A DNA stretch of 64,000 nt from Pseudomonas sp. LP_7_YM (GCF_004364435.1 NZ_SOCT01000010.1:85553-149552); one strand, 5' to 3'. Shown: positions 26,072 to 35,294, numbered from the stretch's first letter. Notes: generated from the sequence alone by a model not told the origin. Program-made: numbers and translations.

Positions 26072-27670
26072 ATGCTAACAAGAAAAACCCTTATCCACCT
26101 GGCCGTGGCTTTTGCCCTGTTCAACAGTTATGGCGCCTACGCGGCCAATACTGCGGACCTGCCGTGCAAGACCACCGAAGAGTGCGCGGCGCAGGCCGCA
26201 AAAATCGGCGCGTCGGTGGATAAGTCGAAGACCAAGGGCAGCAAGACCGAAAGCCAGTTTTCCTGGCTGAACCGGATCAACAAAGCTTCAATCGTCATGC
26301 TGACAGAGGAGGGGATCGTCAAACCCGAAATGGGCCAGAAGATCGCCACGGGTGTGCGCTATGCCATCGACCAGGCGGATCAGCCAAACGGCAAGCGCCC
26401 CAGCGACGTGCTGCAGTTGGAGGAAATCATGACCGACAAGATCGGCCCGGAAGCCTCGCTGATCCACTCCGGTCGCAGCCGTCAGGACATGCTCGCCACT
26501 TACCGGCTGGCCAAGTTGCGTTCCGACGTTCTGGCCTACAGCGAAGCGATGAACGCGACGCGTAAACGCCTGCTGGATCTTGCAGATAAAAATGTTGATA
26601 CGCTGATTCCGGCGTACACCAACGGCGTCCAAGCAATGCCGATTACCTACGCGCATTACCTGCTGGCGTTCGAGGCGGCCTTCGATCGCGACGGCCAGCG
26701 CATTCGCGAGCTGTATCAGCGCTTGAACCAGAGCCCGATGGGCACCGCAGTGCTGGCCAATTCGGCGTATCCGCTTAACCGCGAGCGCCTGGCCGAACTG
26801 TTGGGCTTCGACGGCGTGCGGGAAAACTCACTGGATTCCAGCCAGGTCTCGACCTATGACATTCCTATCGAGGCGGCGAACATCGCCTCGTCTTCGGCCA
26901 TCCGGGTCGGGGCGATGATTGGCGATATCCACACTCAGTACCACCAGATCCGTCCGTGGTTGCTGCTGGACGAGGAAAAAACCTACACCAGCAGCGCGAT
27001 GCCGCAGAAACGTAATCCGGGTTTGCTGATGCGAACTCGTGAAACCGCCTCGGACGTTGTAGGACTGGCGCAGACGGTCACCTTGCGTGCGCACAACGTG
27101 ACCACCGGCATGACTGACTACAAGTTCGCTTTCGACTCGCTCGGCATCTTCGATTCAACCAAGGACATGTTCGGCGCCATGGATGCGGTGCTCGATGCAT
27201 TGCAGGTCAATCCGCAGCGTGCCCGCGAAGAGCTGGAGAACGAGTGGACGACTTCCATGGAACTGGCTGACACGCTGGAGCGTACGCAGAAGGTGCCCTT
27301 CCGTATTGGTCACAGCTTTGCGTCGCTGATCGTCGAGCAGGCGCGCAGCGAAGGCCTGACCCCGAAAACCTTCCCCTATGCCGATGCACAGAAGCTCTTC
27401 ACCAAGGCCGCGGACAAGTATCAGTGGAAGCAAAACACCTTGCCGCTGGACGAAGCGACCTTCCGTGCCTCGCTGTCGCCGGAGAATATGGTCAAGACCC
27501 GCAAAGGCACTGGCGGTCCGCAACCGGAAGAGGTCAAGCGCATGCTTGCCGAAGCGCACAAGACGCTGGACGCTGATCAGACATGGCTTCGCGAGCGTAG
27601 GGAAAAGCTGACCCAGGCTGAAGGTAATCTGGATCGGGCCTTCGAGAAACTGTTGTCGTCCAAGGGGTAA
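26072..27670 (+). CDS. Signal-peptide-bearing lyase of the argininosuccinate lyase/fumarase superfamily
   Basis: The 532-residue protein starts with a clear Sec signal (LIHLAVAFALFNSYGAYA, cleavage near residue 25), unlike cytoplasmic ArgH. The superfamily signatures are present: IHSGRSRQDM near residues 131-140 (ArgH has HTGRSRND) and SSAMPQKRNP near 307-316, with the catalytic serine loop. At the block that reads YTHLQRAQPVTF in ArgH, this protein has YTNGVQAMPITY near 181-192, so the usual acid-base His is Asn. Superfamily members eliminate fumarate from N- or O-succinyl compounds. It lies downstream of an OprD porin and convergent with a dicarboxylate-symporter relative. I infer a periplasmic enzyme that cleaves an imported succinylated compound; the substrate is unknown. 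Confidence 0.8.
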   Translation: MLTRKTLIHLAVAFALFNSYGAYAANTADLPCKTTEECAAQAAKIGASVDKSKTKGSKTESQFSWLNRINKASIVMLTEEGIVKPEMGQKIATGVRYAIDQADQPNGKRPSDVLQLEEIMTDKIGPEASLIHSGRSRQDMLATYRLAKLRSDVLAYSEAMNATRKRLLDLADKNVDTLIPAYTNGVQAMPITYAHYLLAFEAAFDRDGQRIRELYQRLNQSPMGTAVLANSAYPLNRERLAELLGFDGVRENSLDSSQVSTYDIPIEAANIASSSAIRVGAMIGDIHTQYHQIRPWLLLDEEKTYTSSAMPQKRNPGLLMRTRETASDVVGLAQTVTLRAHNVTTGMTDYKFAFDSLGIFDSTKDMFGAMDAVLDALQVNPQRAREELENEWTTSMELADTLERTQKVPFRIGHSFASLIVEQARSEGLTPKTFPYADAQKLFTKAADKYQWKQNTLPLDEATFRASLSPENMVKTRKGTGGPQPEEVKRMLAEAHKTLDADQTWLRERREKLTQAEGNLDRAFEKLLSSKG

Positions 27671-27712
27671 GACTGCTGGCGAGGGAGCGCCGCAGAGCCG
27701 GCAGGTGCAGGT

Positions 27713-27739
27713 TCTGTGGGAACGAGTTCATTCGCGATT
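27713..27739. repeat. Single REP-like sequence
   Basis: CTGTGGGAACGAGTTC followed by ATTCGCGA matches the Pseudomonas REP core seen in many intergenic regions. It sits between the convergent lyase and symporter genes and slightly overlaps the symporter 3' end. Confidence 0.55.
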
Positions 27740-29002
27740 GGGTGCTTTGGGCGATGGAGGTTCATCGACCACGCTGCCTTCTCGCGGATTAATTCGCTCC
27801 CAGAGGATCAATGCATTTTGCCACCTCGCAATCGCGAGACAGGCCACGCAGTTGCCCAAGACATTGGTCAGCACGCGGCATTTCATTAGACGCTCCACGC
27901 CCAGCAGTAATCCCACGCCCTCCACAGGCACTACGTGCAGCAGATTCAACGTTACGATCAAGGTGAAAAAGGCCGATCCCGCCATACTGGTAGACCCCAG
28001 CGACGTTACCAGAGCAATCAGCAGCAGCGTCAGCAAGTCGGTCGCCGACAGGTCGATGGCTGACATCTGCGCCAGAAACAGCACTGCCGTGATCAGGTAG
28101 ATATTCGAACCGCTGAGGTTGAAGGTGTAGCCCGTAGTAAGAACCAGGCGCGTCACTTGCCGGTCGCAGCCCGCTGCCTGCATCTTCTCGATCAGCCCCG
28201 GCAGCGCCGCGACTGAAGAGCCGGTGAAGGTGACCAGCAACAGCTCATCCTTGAGATGAATGACCAATGACCACAGCGAGGTGCCGCACGCTCGTGCTAT
28301 GGGCGTTAATATCAGCAGAACAAACGCGCCACAGGCCAGGTACATGACGGCCACGAACTTGAGCAGCGGCAGCGCGGAGGCCGGGCCGAACCTGCCGACG
28401 GTGAACGCGATGGCGCCGAACGCGGCAATGGGGGCGAATCGAAGGACCTGCCTCAAGCCCTTGAACAGCACGTCGACGATTTTTTCCAGCATCAGTCGCG
28501 CTGCATCGACATGACGACGACCGCGGGCTCGCGCCATCAAGGTTCCTGTCAGCAGACCCGCGAGCATCACTTGCAGAATAGGATTTTGCGTCAGTGCGCG
28601 AGTCAGCATTGAGCCTGCGGCTGCCCAGGCAAAGGCGGTTGATGATGGCGGCGCAATGTCGAAATTCGTCGCAAGCGCCGAAACACCCAAGCCCGTTCCA
28701 GTGCCGGGGTGCGTGAGCTGGGTAACCAGGCAGCCCAGCGCCAGAGAAAGCAGCGCCATGCTTTGAAAGTAAAGCCACACCCTGACACCCAGCCCACGCT
28801 GCCTGACCTGCAGGCCCGCGACGCCGGACGCGATCAACAGGAACATCATGAACGGCATCAGCCACCCGATGACGCGGATAAACCCATCGCTCAGCGGTTT
28901 CATCTCCATCGCGAGCCCAGGATCGAAGACACCCAGAAGCGCGCCACAGACGATGGCCAGAAGAAGGTGCAGAGTCGTGCTGCGCAGGAGCCTGTCAGGC
29001 AT
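27728..29002 (-). CDS. Dicarboxylate/amino acid:cation symporter relative (DAACS family)
   Basis: A 424-residue membrane protein when started at MPDRLLRSTTLHLLLAI (ATG at 29002); an upstream extension to 29134 would overlap the LysR start and lacks a membrane signal. About eight hydrophobic helices are visible. The serine-rich loop FTGSSVAALPGLIEKM matches the DctA/GltP re-entrant loop. The central motif, GYSFNLDGT in typical DctA, is GYTFNLSGSNIYL here, and the later loop reads TSLGSTSMAGSAFF. The substitutions at ion and substrate residues suggest altered specificity. It is divergent from a LysR regulator and convergent with the secreted lyase, and may import the lyase product. Confidence 0.82.
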   Translation of the reverse strand: MPDRLLRSTTLHLLLAIVCGALLGVFDPGLAMEMKPLSDGFIRVIGWLMPFMMFLLIASGVAGLQVRQRGLGVRVWLYFQSMALLSLALGCLVTQLTHPGTGTGLGVSALATNFDIAPPSSTAFAWAAAGSMLTRALTQNPILQVMLAGLLTGTLMARARGRRHVDAARLMLEKIVDVLFKGLRQVLRFAPIAAFGAIAFTVGRFGPASALPLLKFVAVMYLACGAFVLLILTPIARACGTSLWSLVIHLKDELLLVTFTGSSVAALPGLIEKMQAAGCDRQVTRLVLTTGYTFNLSGSNIYLITAVLFLAQMSAIDLSATDLLTLLLIALVTSLGSTSMAGSAFFTLIVTLNLLHVVPVEGVGLLLGVERLMKCRVLTNVLGNCVACLAIARWQNALILWERINPREGSVVDEPPSPKAPNRE

Positions 29003-29132
29003 CAATGATCCGTAAGTGGCGTGCTTATTGTTATGAGCGTGCCTTGCCAGTGAGGTGGCGATTGGGCACGCTTGCCGGCCAGTGTCGCATTGATCGGCGG
29101 CAATCATAAAATCTCTCCACGGGATAGACCAC
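29003..29132. promoter_or_regulatory. Divergent control region of symporter and LysR genes
   Basis: The 130 bases between the two start codons must contain both promoters. The back-to-back arrangement of a LysR gene and its target is the standard layout for this regulator family. I did not find a convincing T-N11-A palindrome by eye. Confidence 0.4.
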
Positions 29133-30065
29133 ATGGAGCTTCGTCATCTGCGCTATTTCGTGATGGTGGCCCAAGAGCGCCATTTCACTCGCGCGGCAGC
29201 ACGGCTGAATATGCAGCAGCCGCCGCTCAGCCAGCAGATTCGTGCGCTGGAAGATGAACTGGGCTTCGAGCTGTTCAAGCGTCACCCCAAAGGCGTGGAT
29301 CTGACTGCTGGCGGGCAGGTATTCCTGCAAGAGGCGCAGGACATTCTGACGCGGGTCAAAGAAGGGGCGCTCAAGGCCTCACGCGCTGCCAGTGGCATAG
29401 AGGGCCAGCTGTGTGTCGGCTTCACCAGCTCGGCAGCGGCTCATCCATTGATCCCGCGCATCATCCGCGCCTATCGCGAACGCTTTGCGGGGGTGGCTGT
29501 TTCACTCAAGGAGGGCAGTGCCCAACAACTGACGGATGCGACCATCGAGGGCAGCGTGGATGTCGGTATTTTGCGCGCGCCGGTCAGTCGTCATCAGAGC
29601 ATCGAGTTTCATCGGCTGCTCAATGAAGAAATGTTGCTGACATTGCCGGTAGGGCATGGGTTACTCGCAGGACATGCGGCGGGAGATGAAGCGCCTGTCA
29701 TCTCTCTGCCGGATCTTGCTGGCGAGCAGTTCATTCTCGTCCGTCGCCCAGGTGCACCGGGCATGTACGCCAATCTGATCAAGGCCTGTCAGAACGCAGG
29801 CTTCAACCCGAAGATCGCTTTCGAGGTCGAGCGCATGCTCACCAATGTCAGTCTCGTGGCTGCAGGGGCGGGGATTTCCATCGTGCCTGCCTCGATGAAG
29901 GATGTGCACAAGGAAAGCGTCGTCTACTGCCGGATCGGTAACGCCAAGCCTCGACTGCATGCGCCCATCACGCTGGTGTGCCGCAGTTTCAACCAGCTGC
30001 CGCCGCTGCAGAATTTCATTGATCTGTCCCGAGAGTTGAGCGGGCGGAAAATCACACTGCGTTAA
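29133..30065 (+). CDS. LysR-family transcriptional regulator, BenM/CatR-like
   Basis: A 310-residue regulator with the helix-turn-helix HFTRAAARLNMQQPPLSQQIRALE (about residues 17-40) and the wing LFKRHPKGVDLTAGG. The effector domain starts with GQLCVGFTSSAAAHPLIPRII, similar to regulators of aromatic and organic acid catabolism. It is divergent from the symporter and presumably controls it and perhaps the porin-lyase pair. A cognate ligand could be the imported acid; this is inference. Confidence 0.9.
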   Translation: MELRHLRYFVMVAQERHFTRAAARLNMQQPPLSQQIRALEDELGFELFKRHPKGVDLTAGGQVFLQEAQDILTRVKEGALKASRAASGIEGQLCVGFTSSAAAHPLIPRIIRAYRERFAGVAVSLKEGSAQQLTDATIEGSVDVGILRAPVSRHQSIEFHRLLNEEMLLTLPVGHGLLAGHAAGDEAPVISLPDLAGEQFILVRRPGAPGMYANLIKACQNAGFNPKIAFEVERMLTNVSLVAAGAGISIVPASMKDVHKESVVYCRIGNAKPRLHAPITLVCRSFNQLPPLQNFIDLSRELSGRKITLR

Positions 30066-30228
30066 CGCTCATGTCCGGGTTGTACCTCACATCGACACGC
30101 GCCGCTGGTCCCGTGCAGACGTCGGAGGTTACGACGGCAGCGAACTCGGCAGGCCGGTCGCCGCGCATGTACCTGATACGACGAATTCGTACAGTGGCGG
30201 TGTTTTCTGTAAACGGCAGCGGCGAAGC

Positions 30229-31044
30229 TTAACGCTTCAGCGACGCGGGTACGAATGGAGCGATGGAAGTCAGGACGGCTTTGAAGCACTTGGTGTTGCC
30301 TGCAACGATGTGGCCCTTTTCGAGGAAGTCGTGACCGCCATTGAAATCGCTGACCAGACCGCCTGCTTCCTGAATCAGCAGAGCGCCAGCAGCCATGTCC
30401 CACTCCGACAGGCCCGACTCCCAGAACGCATCGAAGCGACCGGCCGCAACATAGGCCAGGTCCAGGCTTGCTGCGCCAGCTCGGCGGATGCCCGCAGTCT
30501 GGCCCACCAGCGAGCGGAACATGTTCATGTAGTTTTCGAGGTTATCGAGCTGATTCTCGCGGAACGGAAAGCCGGTGCCGAGCAGAGCGCCTTCCAGACC
30601 CTTGCGTGGGCTGACACGCAGACGACGGCCGTTCAGTTGAGCGCCACGACCACGAGAGGCTGTGAATTCTTCCTGGCGAACGGGATCGAGCACGACGGCG
30701 TGCTCAAGGCGACCACGGTATTTGCAGGCGATGCTGACTGCGAAATGCGGAACGCCACGTACGAAGTTGGTGGTGCCATCCAGCGGGTCGATGACCCACA
30801 GGTAGTCTGCGCCTTCACCTGTGCCTTCTTTCAGGCCGGTTTCTTCACCCAGGATGCCGTGGGTCGGGTAAGCCTTGAGCAGCGCGTCGATGATGACTTT
30901 TTCTGCGGCGCGATCAACTTCGGTTACGTAGTCTTTCGCGTCTTTTTCATCGACCTTGATGGTATCCAGGCGCTCGATGGAGCGGAAAATCAATTCGCTG
31001 GCGCTGCGGGCGGCGCGCAGCGCGATATTCAGCATGGGCTGCAT
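30229..31044 (-). CDS. suhB: Inositol-1-monophosphatase family protein SuhB
   Basis: SuhB is a magnesium-dependent inositol monophosphatase and, in enterobacteria, an antitermination factor for rRNA transcription. The 271-residue protein has the metal-site motifs GEETG near residue 70, WVIDPLDGTTNFVRG near 88-102 and SEWDMAAGALLIQEAGG near 216-232. It begins MQPMLNIALRAARSASELI as in other Pseudomonas. It converges on the upstream LysR gene and is divergent from trmJ, the conserved order. Confidence 0.95.
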   Translation of the reverse strand: MQPMLNIALRAARSASELIFRSIERLDTIKVDEKDAKDYVTEVDRAAEKVIIDALLKAYPTHGILGEETGLKEGTGEGADYLWVIDPLDGTTNFVRGVPHFAVSIACKYRGRLEHAVVLDPVRQEEFTASRGRGAQLNGRRLRVSPRKGLEGALLGTGFPFRENQLDNLENYMNMFRSLVGQTAGIRRAGAASLDLAYVAAGRFDAFWESGLSEWDMAAGALLIQEAGGLVSDFNGGHDFLEKGHIVAGNTKCFKAVLTSIAPFVPASLKR

Positions 31045-31282
31045 GGATGTATCACCTAGGTCGTTAAAGAGAGCCGGGCATTCTATGGGTTCTTGTCGAC
31101 GATTTCCAGCGCAACTCCACCGTTTTTACCCTGCGTCCGGTCGCCTCGTCCTGAGTCGATGGTGTCGGGTATGCGGCGCTTCAACCGTGTATGTAGAGCC
31201 TGTGGTGCAAGGGTTCGTAGCCTTGGGCCGGGCGTTTCTGTAAGATTCGACCCCCTTTCCATCTGCAAGCGAGACCTCACCA

Positions 31283-32056
31283 GTGCTGCAAAATATTCGT
31301 GTTGTTTTGGTCGGAACCAGCCATCCGGGAAATATCGGTGGCGCGGCGCGTGCCATGAAGAACATGGGGCTTTCGCGTCTGGTGCTGGTTGACCCGGCCA
31401 TGTTTCCCCACCACGAAGCTGATGCCCGCGCTTCCGGTGCCGGCGACATTTTGCAGAACGCCCACGTGGTGGCGACCCTGGAAGATGCCTTGGTTGGCTG
31501 CAATCTGGTGATGGGCACAAGCGCCCGGGATCGTCGCATCCCCTGGCCGCTGCTGGACCCCCGCGAAGCCGGCATCAAGACGATAGAGCACGCTGCGCTG
31601 GGTGAGGAGATCGCGTTGGTATTTGGTCGTGAATACGCCGGACTGACCAACGAGGAGCTGCAGCGCTGTCACTTCCATGTGCATATTCCCTCCGACCCCG
31701 AATTCAGCTCGTTGAACCTTGCCGCCGCTGTGCAGGTGCTCAGTTATGAGGCGCGCATGGCGTGGCTGGCGAGTGAAGGGCAGGCGAGCAAGATCGAGAA
31801 GTTCGAAGTGAACTCGGTGCGCAGTACCGAATTGGCAACGATGGATGAGATGGAGAAATTCTATGAGCATCTGCAAGCCACACTGGTCAACATCGGCTTC
31901 CTCGATCCAGAGAAGCCTCGACACTTGATGGCACGGCTGCGCAGGCTTTACGGGCGTTCGGCCGTCAATCGTTCTGAGATGAGCATTTTGCGTGGCATCC
32001 TCACCGAAACCCAGAAAGCGGCCAACGGCGAGCCCTACAAACGGAAGGATCAGTGA
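31283..32056 (+). CDS. trmJ: tRNA (cytidine/uridine-2'-O)-methyltransferase TrmJ
   Basis: TrmJ is a SPOUT-fold enzyme that methylates the ribose at position 32 of tRNAs. The start is GTG at 31283; MLQNIRVVLVGTSHPGNIGGAARAMKNMGL is the family opening. The AdoMet-binding knot comprises LVFGREYAGLTNEEL near residue 112 and IPSDPEFSSLNLAAAVQVLSYE near 133-155. The length of 257 residues is normal. Its stop codon overlaps the cysE start by one base (TGATG). Confidence 0.95.
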   Translation: MLQNIRVVLVGTSHPGNIGGAARAMKNMGLSRLVLVDPAMFPHHEADARASGAGDILQNAHVVATLEDALVGCNLVMGTSARDRRIPWPLLDPREAGIKTIEHAALGEEIALVFGREYAGLTNEELQRCHFHVHIPSDPEFSSLNLAAAVQVLSYEARMAWLASEGQASKIEKFEVNSVRSTELATMDEMEKFYEHLQATLVNIGFLDPEKPRHLMARLRRLYGRSAVNRSEMSILRGILTETQKAANGEPYKRKDQ

Positions 32057-32856
32057 TGATCGAGCGTCTGCGCGAAGATATTCAAAGCGTATTTCACCGC
32101 GATCCGGCAGCCCGAAACGCATTCGAAGTGCTGACCTGCTACCCCGGCATGCACGCGATCTGGTTGCATCGATTTTCCGGCTGGTTGTGGCGCAAGGATT
32201 TGAAATGGCCGGCGCGCATGGTATCCAACTTCGGTCGCTGGTTGACCGGTATCGAGATTCATCCCGGTGCCAAGGTCGGCAGACGCTTCTTCATTGATCA
32301 TGGCATGGGCATCGTCATTGGCGAGACGGCCGAGATCGGTGATGACGTGACGCTCTATCAGGGCGTGACGCTGGGCGGCACCAGTTGGAACAAAGGCAAG
32401 CGCCATCCGACCCTGGAGTCGGGCGTCGTGGTGGGGGCGGGCGCCAAGGTCCTGGGTCCGTTCACGGTGGGCGCGGGCGCGAAGGTCGGCTCCAACGCCG
32501 TGGTCACCAAGCCTGTTCCGGCGGGTGCAACCGTGGTGGGCATTCCTGGGCGGATCATCGTCAAAGCGGATGAAAGCGGTGCTCAGGAAAGTACGACCGA
32601 ATCCAGGCGCAAGGCGATGGCCGAGAAGATCGGCTTCGATGCCTACGGCGTCAGCGAAGACATGCCGGACCCGGTTGCCAGAGCGATCGGGCAGCTGCTC
32701 GACCATCTGCAGGCCGTCGACGTACGCATGGAAGACATGGGTAAAGCGCTCAAAAGCCTGGGGTGCGAGTACCGCGAGAAAGAGCTGCCAGAGCTGCGCA
32801 AGGAAGTTTTCGACTGCATCGAGGAACGCGGCGAGGGCAGGAGCGCTCAGGAATAA
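32056..32856 (+). CDS. cysE: Serine O-acetyltransferase
   Basis: CysE acetylates L-serine with acetyl-CoA, the first step of cysteine synthesis. The ATG at 32056 gives MIERLREDIQSVFHRDPAAR, 266 residues. The left-handed beta-helix is visible as hexapeptides (IEIHPGAKVGRRFFIDHG, IGETAEIGDDVTLYQGVTLGG, VVVGAGAKVLGPFTVGAGAKVG). It sits directly upstream of iscR, so sulfur supply and iron-sulfur assembly are neighbours. The C-terminal 60 residues are helical, as in other Pseudomonas CysE. Confidence 0.95.
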   Translation: MIERLREDIQSVFHRDPAARNAFEVLTCYPGMHAIWLHRFSGWLWRKDLKWPARMVSNFGRWLTGIEIHPGAKVGRRFFIDHGMGIVIGETAEIGDDVTLYQGVTLGGTSWNKGKRHPTLESGVVVGAGAKVLGPFTVGAGAKVGSNAVVTKPVPAGATVVGIPGRIIVKADESGAQESTTESRRKAMAEKIGFDAYGVSEDMPDPVARAIGQLLDHLQAVDVRMEDMGKALKSLGCEYREKELPELRKEVFDCIEERGEGRSAQE

Positions 32857-32962
32857 GCTTTCCGTGCAGCGGGGCGTAAGCCGGGCATCCCATTTCAGCC
32901 TTGGCTTTGCTATCATGCCGCCGCTATTTTTGCGCGTAATCCCGACTGTTTCACTAGGTCTT

Positions 32963-32987
32963 ATAGTTGACTTAAATACTCGGGAAT
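32963..32987 (+). promoter_or_regulatory. IscR type 1 binding site overlapping the isc promoter
   Basis: ATAGTTGACT, a TAAA centre and TACTCGGGAAT follow the type 1 IscR consensus pattern known from Escherichia coli. The TTGACT inside also serves as the likely -35 element. The site lies 40 bases upstream of iscR, consistent with negative autoregulation by holo-IscR. Confidence 0.75.
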
Positions 32988-33027
32988 AGCATACTCGCCT
33001 TCATTCCGAACCTCCGCGGTACATGTC

Positions 33028-33519
33028 ATGCGACTGACTACAAAGGGCCGATACGCCGTTACCGCCATGCTCGACCTGGCGTTGCACGCGCAGCATGGGC
33101 CAGTGTCCCTGGCCGATATCTCCGAGCGGCAAGGGATCTCCCTTTCCTATCTCGAGCAACTGTTCGCCAAGCTGCGTCGCAGCAATCTGGTGTCCAGCGT
33201 GCGTGGGCCCGGTGGTGGCTACCAGCTGTCCCGAGCCATGCAGGGAATTCAGGTGGCGCAAGTGATCGATGCAGTCAACGAATCGGTCGACGCGACACGC
33301 TGCCAGGGACTCGGTGATTGTCATGCTGGCGATACCTGTCTGACCCACCATCTGTGGTGCGACCTCAGCCAGCAGATTCACGAATTTCTAAGCGGTATCA
33401 GCCTGGCCGACCTCGTCACTCGCCGTGAAGTGCAGGAAGTCGCCCAACGTCAGGACCTGCGTCGTTGCAATAGCAGAGCGCAGCTTCTGGACAAGATTGA
33501 AACATCCGCCGTTGAGTGA
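33028..33519 (+). CDS. iscR: Iron-sulfur cluster assembly regulator IscR
   Basis: A 163-residue Rrf2-family repressor of the isc operon. The winged helix covers MRLTTKGRYAVTAMLDLA to residue 70. The [2Fe-2S] ligands are Cys92, Cys98, Cys104 and His107, exactly the positions known in E. coli. The IscR box at 32963-32987 suggests autoregulation. It is followed by iscS after 44 bases in one operon. Confidence 0.97.
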   Translation: MRLTTKGRYAVTAMLDLALHAQHGPVSLADISERQGISLSYLEQLFAKLRRSNLVSSVRGPGGGYQLSRAMQGIQVAQVIDAVNESVDATRCQGLGDCHAGDTCLTHHLWCDLSQQIHEFLSGISLADLVTRREVQEVAQRQDLRRCNSRAQLLDKIETSAVE

Positions 33520-33563
33520 ACGCAGATGCACGCGCGGCGCGCCTGCCCGATAGGAGATATTCA

Positions 33564-34778
33564 ATGAGATTGCCGATTTACCTCGATTATTCCGCGACGA
33601 CCCCGGTCGATCCGCGTGTTGCGCAGAAGATGAGCGATTGCCTGCTGGTTGATGGCAACTTCGGTAACCCGGCCTCGCGCTCCCACGTCTTTGGCTGGAA
33701 AGCCGAAGAGGCGGTCGAGAACGCACGTCGCCAGGTCGCTGATCTGGTTAATGCCGACCCGCGCGAAATTGTCTGGACCTCCGGTGCCACCGAGTCTGAC
33801 AACCTGGCGATCAAAGGCGCGGCGCATTTTTATGCCAGCAAAGGCAAGCACCTGATCACCAGCAAGATCGAACACAAGGCTGTCCTCGATACCATGCGCC
33901 AACTGGAGCGTGAGGGTTTCGAAGTCACCTATCTGGAGCCGACCACTGACGGTCTGATCACTCCGGCGATGATCGAAGCTGTTCTGCGCGACGACACCAT
34001 TCTGGTTTCGATCATGCATGTGAACAACGAGATCGGCACCATCAACGACATCGCGGCGATTGGCGAACTGACCCGCTCGCGTGGCGTGCTGTTCCATGTC
34101 GATGCTGCTCAGTCTACCGGCAAGGTCGACATCGATCTGTCCAGCCTGAAAGTCGACATGATGTCCTTCTCCGCCCACAAGACCTACGGGCCGAAAGGTA
34201 TTGGCGCGCTGTACGTCAGCCGCAAGCCTCGCGTGCGTATCGAAGCCACCATGCACGGCGGCGGTCATGAGCGCGGCATGCGTTCCGGCACGCTGGCAAC
34301 CCACCAGATCGTCGGTATGGGTGAAGCCTTCCGTGTCGCCAAGGAAGACATGGCTGCGGAAAACGTGCGCATCAAGGCACTCAGCGACCGCTTCTACAAA
34401 CAGGTCGAGAATCTCGAAGAGCTGTACGTCAACGGCAGCCTGACTGCCCGCGTGCCGCACAACCTGAACCTGAGCTTCAACTACGTTGAAGGCGAGTCGC
34501 TGATCATGGCGCTCAAGGATCTGGCGGTTTCCTCCGGCTCTGCATGCACCTCGGCTTCTCTGGAGCCTTCCTACGTGCTGCGCGCCCTGGGTCGCAACGA
34601 CGAGCTGGCACACAGCTCGATCCGTTTCACCTTCGGCCGTTTCACCACTGAAGAAGAAATCGATTGGGCCGCGCAGAAAGTCTGCGAGGCTGTCACCAAG
34701 CTGCGTGCTCTGTCACCGCTGTGGGACATGTTCAAAGACGGCGTTGACATCTCGAAGATCGAGTGGGCAGCACACTAA
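33564..34778 (+). CDS. iscS: Cysteine desulfurase IscS
   Basis: A PLP enzyme that removes sulfur from cysteine and passes the persulfide to IscU, TusA and other acceptors. The ATG at 33564 gives MRLPIYLDYSATTPVDPRV (404 residues), with TAGGAGATATTC upstream as ribosome site. The PLP lysine lies in SFSAHKTYGPKGIG near residue 206, and the mobile-loop cysteine in SSGSACTSASLEPS near 328. It is core and unremarkable. Confidence 0.97.
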   Translation: MRLPIYLDYSATTPVDPRVAQKMSDCLLVDGNFGNPASRSHVFGWKAEEAVENARRQVADLVNADPREIVWTSGATESDNLAIKGAAHFYASKGKHLITSKIEHKAVLDTMRQLEREGFEVTYLEPTTDGLITPAMIEAVLRDDTILVSIMHVNNEIGTINDIAAIGELTRSRGVLFHVDAAQSTGKVDIDLSSLKVDMMSFSAHKTYGPKGIGALYVSRKPRVRIEATMHGGGHERGMRSGTLATHQIVGMGEAFRVAKEDMAAENVRIKALSDRFYKQVENLEELYVNGSLTARVPHNLNLSFNYVEGESLIMALKDLAVSSGSACTSASLEPSYVLRALGRNDELAHSSIRFTFGRFTTEEEIDWAAQKVCEAVTKLRALSPLWDMFKDGVDISKIEWAAH

Positions 34779-34868
34779 TTTAAAGTCGCCACATGAATGC
34801 GGCGCTTTGAAAACAGGGTTTTTGAAGTGTCGCGAGAGCGACAGGCGTAACTGATGAGGATTTGAATC

Positions 34869-35255
34869 ATGGCTTACAGCGAAAAGGTCATCGACCACTA
34901 CGAGAACCCGCGCAACGTCGGCAAGATGAACGCGGAAGATCCTGACGTCGGCACTGGCATGGTCGGCGCTCCGGCTTGCGGCGACGTCATGCGCCTGCAG
35001 ATCAAGGTGAACGAGCAAGGCATTATCGAAGACGCCAAGTTCAAGACCTACGGTTGCGGTTCTGCCATCGCTTCCAGCTCCCTGGCAACTGAGTGGATGA
35101 AGGGCAAGACTCTGGCCGAAGCAGAGACCATCAAGAACACTCAGCTGGCTGAGGAACTGGCGCTGCCGCCGGTGAAAATTCACTGCTCGGTACTCGCCGA
35201 AGACGCCATCAAGGCCGCCGTTCACGATTACAAGCAGAAGAAAGGCCTGCTCTGA
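34869..35255 (+). CDS. iscU: Iron-sulfur scaffold protein IscU
   Basis: The 128-residue scaffold on which [2Fe-2S] clusters are built. The ligands Cys37 (GAPACGDVM), Cys63 (TYGCGSAIA) and Cys106 (KIHCSVLAED) are present, as is the HscA-recognition motif LPPVK just before Cys106. It is 90 bases downstream of iscS. Confidence 0.97.
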   Translation: MAYSEKVIDHYENPRNVGKMNAEDPDVGTGMVGAPACGDVMRLQIKVNEQGIIEDAKFKTYGCGSAIASSSLATEWMKGKTLAEAETIKNTQLAEELALPPVKIHCSVLAEDAIKAAVHDYKQKKGLL

Positions 35256-35294
35256 GCAGTCTTCGCCCCGCTTGCAAGTAAGTAAGGAGTCACG

